Made by a program: the position numbers and the translations under genes. A stretch of 64,000 bases of DNA from NCBI GenBank assembly GCA_963848355.1, contig CAWKDG010000002.1, positions 580,829 through 644,828 on the forward strand, read 5' to 3'. Below the pieces are notes generated by a model. That model was not told the origin of the DNA and did no database searches. It was given only the letters and a program-made list of their open reading frames with translations. This DNA is from CAWKDG01 sp963848355. GTDB taxonomy: Bacteria; Actinomycetota; Acidimicrobiia; Acidimicrobiales; UBA8190. Shown here in pieces: positions 60,125 to 64,000 of this stretch; the stretch's first letter is position 1; each line of letters starts with the position of its first letter.

Positions 60125-60705
60125 CGGTCCGTGGGTCCGCTCGATGGGAGTTCCCTCGTGCGGACCCACCCGGCATCAGACGAGTCCTCGTCGGCTGTTC
60201 GGCTCTGGGTCTGACTCTCGGACTCTCGGTCGGACTGACCGGTTGCGCCAATGGCGACGCTCTCGGCCTCGTCCGTCAGGCGTGCCACCACGTCAAGCTC
60301 TCCCTGGCGCTCTACCGGGAGTCGGAGCGGGAGACGAACGCCACGGTGGCCGCCGACGATCGCGCCCAGGCCCAGGACGAGCTCCAGGCGGCATCTCCCT
60401 TGGCGGCCCAGGCGGCCGGTCAGGCGCCCCAGTGGCAGGCGCTCATGGCCACCTTGGCCGAGACCTCACGCCTGCCCGAGGCCGACGTCGTCCCCGCGTT
60501 GCAGCTGCAGTGTGCTGTCGCCCAGAACGGCGGGGCCACGGTCCCGACCCTGCCCGCCAGACGCCACGACCCTGCCCGGCCCTCCCGGCACGTCGCCCGG
60601 AGGATGACGCCAACGGTGACCCGGGTCCGGGCCCATGCCCGGCAGAGCGGGAATGGGCCCGGAGCGGGACTCAGACCTGGGGTGAGAACCCCGCCGGCAG
60701 GTTGA
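60121..60705 (+). CDS. Small lipoprotein of unknown function
   Basis: ATG 60121 overlaps the previous stop (ATGA). Signal peptide RRVLVGCSALGLTLGLSVGL ends in lipobox LTGC (about residue 42), then a helical domain (LVRQACHHVKLSLALYRESE, AQAQDELQAASPLAAQAAGQ, LPEADVVPALQLQCAVAQNG) with cysteines at the start and end that could form a disulfide. As sequenced the frame runs to 60705, overlapping the aldehyde dehydrogenase; a one-base shift near 60550 would end it at TGA 60607 with PPDATTLPGPPGTSPGG, which is more natural. Confidence 0.6.
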   Translation: MTVRGSARWEFPRADPPGIRRVLVGCSALGLTLGLSVGLTGCANGDALGLVRQACHHVKLSLALYRESERETNATVAADDRAQAQDELQAASPLAAQAAGQAPQWQALMATLAETSRLPEADVVPALQLQCAVAQNGGATVPTLPARRHDPARPSRHVARRMTPTVTRVRAHARQSGNGPGAGLRPGVRTPPAG

Positions 60706-62131
60706 TCGACTTCTTCTCGAGGAAGAGCTCGAGGCCGTCGGGACCGAACTCCCGGCCGATACCCGACTCCTTGTAGCCCCCGAAGGGCGTGGAGAAGTCG
60801 ACGGGGATCGGGGTGTTCAGCATGTACGTGCCCGTCCGCACTCCACGGGCCACCTTGAGGCCACGAGCGGGATCCCCGGTCCACACCGACCCGCATAGCC
60901 CGTAGTGGGAGTCGTTGGCGATGCCGACGGCATCGTCGTCGCCACCGTCGTAGGGGATCACGGCGAGGACGGGTCCGAAGATCTCCTCCTGGGCGATCCG
61001 CATCGAGTTGTCCACGTCGACGAAGACGGTGGGCTCGACGAACCAGCCCTTGTCCATGGCCCGACGGGACGACCCCCGCCGAGGGCGATCTTGGCCCCCT
61101 CGTCCTGACCGATCTTGAAGTAGCCCTCCACCCGGTCCCGCTGGCGCTCGGCCACCAGCGGGCCGACCTCGACGGTCGGGTCGAGGGGATCGCCGACCTT
61201 CATGGCCGCCACCTTCTCGACCACGGCGTCGACGACCTCCTGGTAGCGGTCACGGGGGGCGAGGATCCGGGTCTGGGCGATGCAGGCCTCACCGTTGTTC
61301 ATGATGGCGTTGGGCAGGAGCATGGGCAGCGCCTCGGCCAGGTCGACGTCGTCGAGCAGGATGGCGGCCGACTTCCCGCCCAGCTCGAGGCTGAATCGCT
61401 TGAGCTGGCCGCCGCAGATGGCGCCGATCTTCTTGCCGGCGACGGTCGAGCCGGTGAACGAGACCTTGTCGAGGCCGGGGTGGCTGACGAGGTGCTCGCC
61501 CACCTCGCGGCCGGCGGGCACGACGCTGAGCACCCCGGGGCAGGCCGGCCTCTTCGAAGAGCTCGGCCAGGCGCAGGGCGTCGAGAGGGGTCTCGGGAGC
61601 GGGCTTGAACACCACCGTGCACCCGGCCACGAGCGACGGGCCGAGCTTGGCGGCGGCGATGAACAGCGGCACGTTCCAGGGGCTGATGGCCCCGACCACG
61701 CCCACCGGCTCCTTGGCCACGAGCACCTCGCCCATCAGACCCTGACGGATCTCGTCGAAGGGGAAGGTGGAGGCCAGGCCGACGTAGTAGTCGAAGATCA
61801 TGGTGGGGGCGAAGACCTGCGCCATCGCTCCCCACGCCACCGGCGAACCCATCTCGGTGGTGATCAGCTCGGCCATGGGCTGCATCTCGGCCTTCAGGGC
61901 GTCGGACACCTTCGTGAGGATGGCGGCCCGCTCGACGGGGGTCATCCGGGGCCAGGGGCCCTCGTCGAAGGCGGTCCGGGCGGCGGCGACGGCCCGGTCG
62001 ATGTCGGCGTTGGTGGCGTCAGGGACCCGTCCCATGACTTCTTCGGTGGTGGGGTTGATCACGTCGATCGTCCCCGTCCCCGCCGGGGATACCCACTCGC
62101 CGCCGATGAACAATCGGTCGTAAGACTTCAC
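60671..62131 (-). CDS. Aldehyde dehydrogenase, frame broken twice
   Basis: GTG 62131 follows GGAGGAGG. First part MKSYDRLFIGGEWVSPAGTG through VGAISPWNVPLFIAAAKLGP and KPAPETPLDALRLAELFEEA; break near 61540; second part VLSVVPAGREVGEHLVSHPG with LELGGKSAAILLDDVDLAEA (general-base Glu) and NNGEACIAQTRILAP (nucleophile Cys); break near 61065; third part KGWFVEPTVFVDVDNSMRIA and FGGYKESGIGREFGPDGLEL to the stop at 60671. About 487 residues when rejoined. NAD-dependent oxidation of an unknown aldehyde; the sequence resembles the generic bacterial branch. Confidence 0.82.
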
Positions 62132-62216
62132 GGCCCCTCCTCCGAGTAGAACTCGTTTCGATTTTCTCCGATGTTAGTCCTGGAGGAGGACCGGGGACCG
62201 ACGCGGGCCGACCGGC

Positions 62217-62584
62217 TCAGCCCGGTGGCTGGCGGGGGACCGACTGCTGGCGCAGGCGCTCGGCCAGCCACGAGACGCTGTCGCCGGTGCCCATGGCCGC
62301 CTGCCACCCGTCGAGGACCTGCTCCATGCGGGCCCGGTCGGGGATCCACCCCACCACGGCCACCGTCAGCGGCGCTCGGTGGGCACCGATGGCTCGTAGA
62401 CATCGCCGAAGGGATCCACGCTCATGGGGGCGTTGGGCTCACGCATGACGTAGAGCTCGCCGGTGTCGGCCACCCAGGACAGCTCGTAGCGGGCGCCGTC
62501 GGCATCGTGCCAGTCGGTGCCGATCTCGACTTCCTCCGAGCGGCGACGGCGTTCGTCGGCCTCGTAGAACTCCTCGATGTCCAT
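62217..62584 (-). CDS. Small conserved actinobacterial protein, one frameshift
   Basis: ATG 62584 follows GGGAG. MDIEEFYEADERRRRSEEVE then WHDADGARYELSWVADTGEL and YVMREPNAP are conserved in a family of about 110-125-residue proteins of unknown function. The frame stops early at 62366; adding one base near 62370 gives LTVAVVGWIPDRARMEQVLD and GWQAAMGTGDSVSWLAERLR, the family's normal C-terminus, to TGA 62217. About 122 residues in all. Confidence 0.65.
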
Positions 62585-62600
62585 GCACCACTCCCGTCCG

Positions 62601-62673
62601 TGGGGCCGGCAGGGATCGAACCTGCGACCCAGGGATTATGAGTCCCCTGCTCTGACCACTGAGCTACGGCCCT
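62601..62673 (-). tRNA. tRNA-Met (anticodon CAU)
   Basis: Minus-strand cloverleaf: acceptor AGGGCCG/CGGCCCC with A-C at the first pair, D-arm GCTCAGTGGTCAGAGC, anticodon arm GGGGA-CTCATAA-TCCCT, T-arm GCAGG-TTCGATC-CCTGC. CCA is not encoded. CTCATAA suits elongator Met; Ile (lysidine-modified CAU) is the alternative. Confidence 0.88.
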
Positions 62674-62739
62674 CACCGGGCGGCTCGGCGCGTCGTGGGC
62701 GACAGGCCCGGTTGCTACGGCGCGCCGGACCGGGCCCTG

Positions 62740-62812
62740 CTCCGGGGGAGAGACTCGAACTCTCAACCTAGCGGTTAACAGCCGCTTGCTCTGCCGATTG
62801 AGCTACCCCGGA
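62740..62812 (-). tRNA. tRNA-Asn (anticodon GUU)
   Basis: Minus-strand cloverleaf: acceptor TCCGGGG/CCCCGGA, D-arm GCTCAATCGGCAGAGC, anticodon arm AGCGG-CTGTTAA-CCGCT with anticodon GTT, T-arm GAGAG-TTCGAGT-CTCTC, discriminator G. CCA not encoded. Confidence 0.92.
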
Positions 62813-62874
62813 CCACGTCGCCACCGGCCCGCGAAGATAGCAGCGCGCGCGACGAGCCGGGATGGAGCGGGGGC

Positions 62875-64000
62875 TCAGGCCTCGTCGAGAAAGTCCCGCA
62901 GGGGCTGGGCCGAGTTGGGATGGCGCAGCTTGGCGAGGGTCTTGGCCTCGATCTGCCGATCGCTCACGGGTGACGCCGAAGGCCTTGCCCACCTCCTCGA
63001 GGGTCCGCACCCGGCCGTCCTCGAGACCGAAGCGAGCTCCATGACCTCGCGCTCGCGGCGGGCAGCCCCGCCAGAGCGTCGCGCACGGCCTCGTGCAACA
63101 TCGACCGGGTGGCGGCGTCGTCGGGAACTCGGCCCCCTGGCCCTCGATCAGGTCCGAGAGGCTGAAGTCCTCCTCGTCGCCCATGGGCTGCTCGAGCGAC
63201 ACCGTGTCCTGGTTGATGCGCTGGATCTCGCGCACCCGCTCGATGGGGAACTCGACTCGGCTGGCGATCTCCTCCACTGTAGGCTCGCGGCCGAGCTCCT
63301 GCAGGAGCTGGCGCTGCACCCGCACGACCTTGTTGATCGTCTCCACCATGTGCACGGGGATTCGGATCGTCCGGCCCTGATCGGCCAGTGCCCGGGTGAT
63401 GGCCTGCCGGATCCACCACGTCGCGTAGGTCGAGAACTTGAAGCCCTTCGTGTAGTCGAACTTCTCCACGGCCCGCATGAGGCCGAGGTTGCCCTCCTGG
63501 ATGAGATCGAGGAAGGCCAACCCCCGGTTGCGGTAGCGCTTGGCGATCGACACCACCAGACGGAGGTTGGCCTCGATGAACGCCTCCTTGGCCTGCTGAC
63601 CTTGACGCACCTGGCGCGCACCCGGGTGCGCTCCTCGGGGGCCAACCGAGCTGCCCCCTCGGGGGCGGCCACCACCTCGGCCGCCTCGGTCCCGGCCTCG
63701 ATCCGCTTGGCCAGCTCCACCTCGAGCTCGCCCGTGAGCAGGGGGACCTTCCCGATCTCCTTCAGATAGGTGTGGACCGGGTCTGCGGCCGTTCCGCCGC
63801 CGTGGTCGGGCGAGGAGTAGGAACTGACGCGGCCCCGACCGGGACGCGGCCGCCGCCGTCGATCAACCTCGTCCGCCGGCTCACGCTTGAAGGCCTTGCG
63901 CTTGAGCCTCTGGGAGCGGCCCCGCCCCTTCCGCCCCGCTCTCGTCCTCTTCGACGACGACGACGAGGCCCGCATCGGCGGGGAGGTCCGTCAGGTCGAC
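62875..64000 (-). CDS. rpoD: Principal RNA polymerase sigma factor (RpoD/SigA), 5' end outside window, frame broken many times
   Basis: Region 1.2 (DPVHTYLKEIGKVPLLTGEL), region 2 (EANLRLVVSIAKRYRNRGLA, FLDLIQEGNLGLMRAVEKFD, GFKFSTYATWWIRQAITRAL), region 3 (IRIPVHMVETINKVVRVQRQ, LSDLIEGQGAEFP) and region 4 (FGLEDGRVRTLEEVGKAFGV, QIEAKTLAKLRHPNSAQPLR, DFLDEA) are all present, so this is the housekeeping sigma-70. The frame is interrupted at least six times (about 63930, 63605, 63120, 63065-63030 and twice near 62970). Each is fixed by one base. As the gene is essential, these are taken as sequencing errors. Confidence 0.88.

Noticed and set aside
62577..62771. Plus-strand peptides GRQGSNLRPRDYE and VGPAGIEPATQGL as genes
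   Set aside because: Both are antisense translations of tRNA-Met(CAU) and flanks.
1..64000. CRISPR arrays, rRNA genes, prophage or conjugation modules
   Set aside because: No regularly spaced repeat set, no rRNA signature and no structural, terminase or relaxase genes were seen.

Overview
This window is high-GC, densely packed DNA from an actinobacterium, most likely class Acidimicrobiia. The clues are an N-terminal GWWxASDGKWYPP tag (gene at 34.3 kb) that is typical of that class, an F420-type PPOX protein, a DtxR/Lrp/PadR regulator set, and many genes that look leaderless (a TANNNT box 6-9 nt before the start codon). Nearly everything is chromosomal and housekeeping or catabolic. No rRNA, CRISPR array or phage module is visible. 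Layout, left to right: 0-2.2 kb, a truncated Rpf/transglycosylase-like secreted protein, a nucleoside phosphorylase and a GNAT acetyltransferase. 2.2-11 kb, a GABA/putrescine-type catabolic block (GabT, APC permease plus UspA, aminobutyraldehyde-type dehydrogenase, class III aminotransferase, FAD amine oxidase, Lrp regulator). 11-22.4 kb, assorted oxidoreductases, a phosphodiesterase-type phosphatase, a haloalkane dehalogenase, a NUDIX/zinc-ribbon/phosphatase operon, Dabb-like proteins and a lipoprotein. 22.5-27.9 kb, a ferric-iron ABC operon with an embedded methyltransferase, divergent from a dtxR-type repressor across a palindromic operator. 28-31 kb, reverse transsulfuration (CBS plus CGS/CGL), with a novel N-terminal extension on CBS. 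31-43.5 kb, a glycan-use patch (GH5 endoglycoceramidase-like, ROK, GH76-like, GH4), a PadR-controlled ABC exporter, a type I substrate-binding protein and a PhyH dioxygenase. 43.6-55.7 kb, a decayed hydrolase, PPOX, a RecQ-phosphoribosyltransferase fusion, a zincin-like protein, an SDR plus MFS-cNMP fusion operon, and a TetR/DHA2/CoA-transferase locus. 55.8-58.35 kb, a 2.5-kb element flanked by copies of the tRNA-Val 3' end and carrying an HTH protein, a cold-shock-domain protein and a serine recombinase that lacks its catalytic N-terminus. 58.3-64 kb, tRNA-Val, an inositol-phosphatase family gene, an aldehyde dehydrogenase, tRNA-Met, tRNA-Asn and the C-terminal part of the principal sigma factor. 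Sequence quality matters here. At least a dozen genes, including the essential rpoD-type sigma factor, are broken by one-base gains or losses in G/C runs. Restoring one base gives textbook proteins, so these breaks are treated as probable sequencing or assembly errors unless stated otherwise. Broken genes are given their full reconstructed span.
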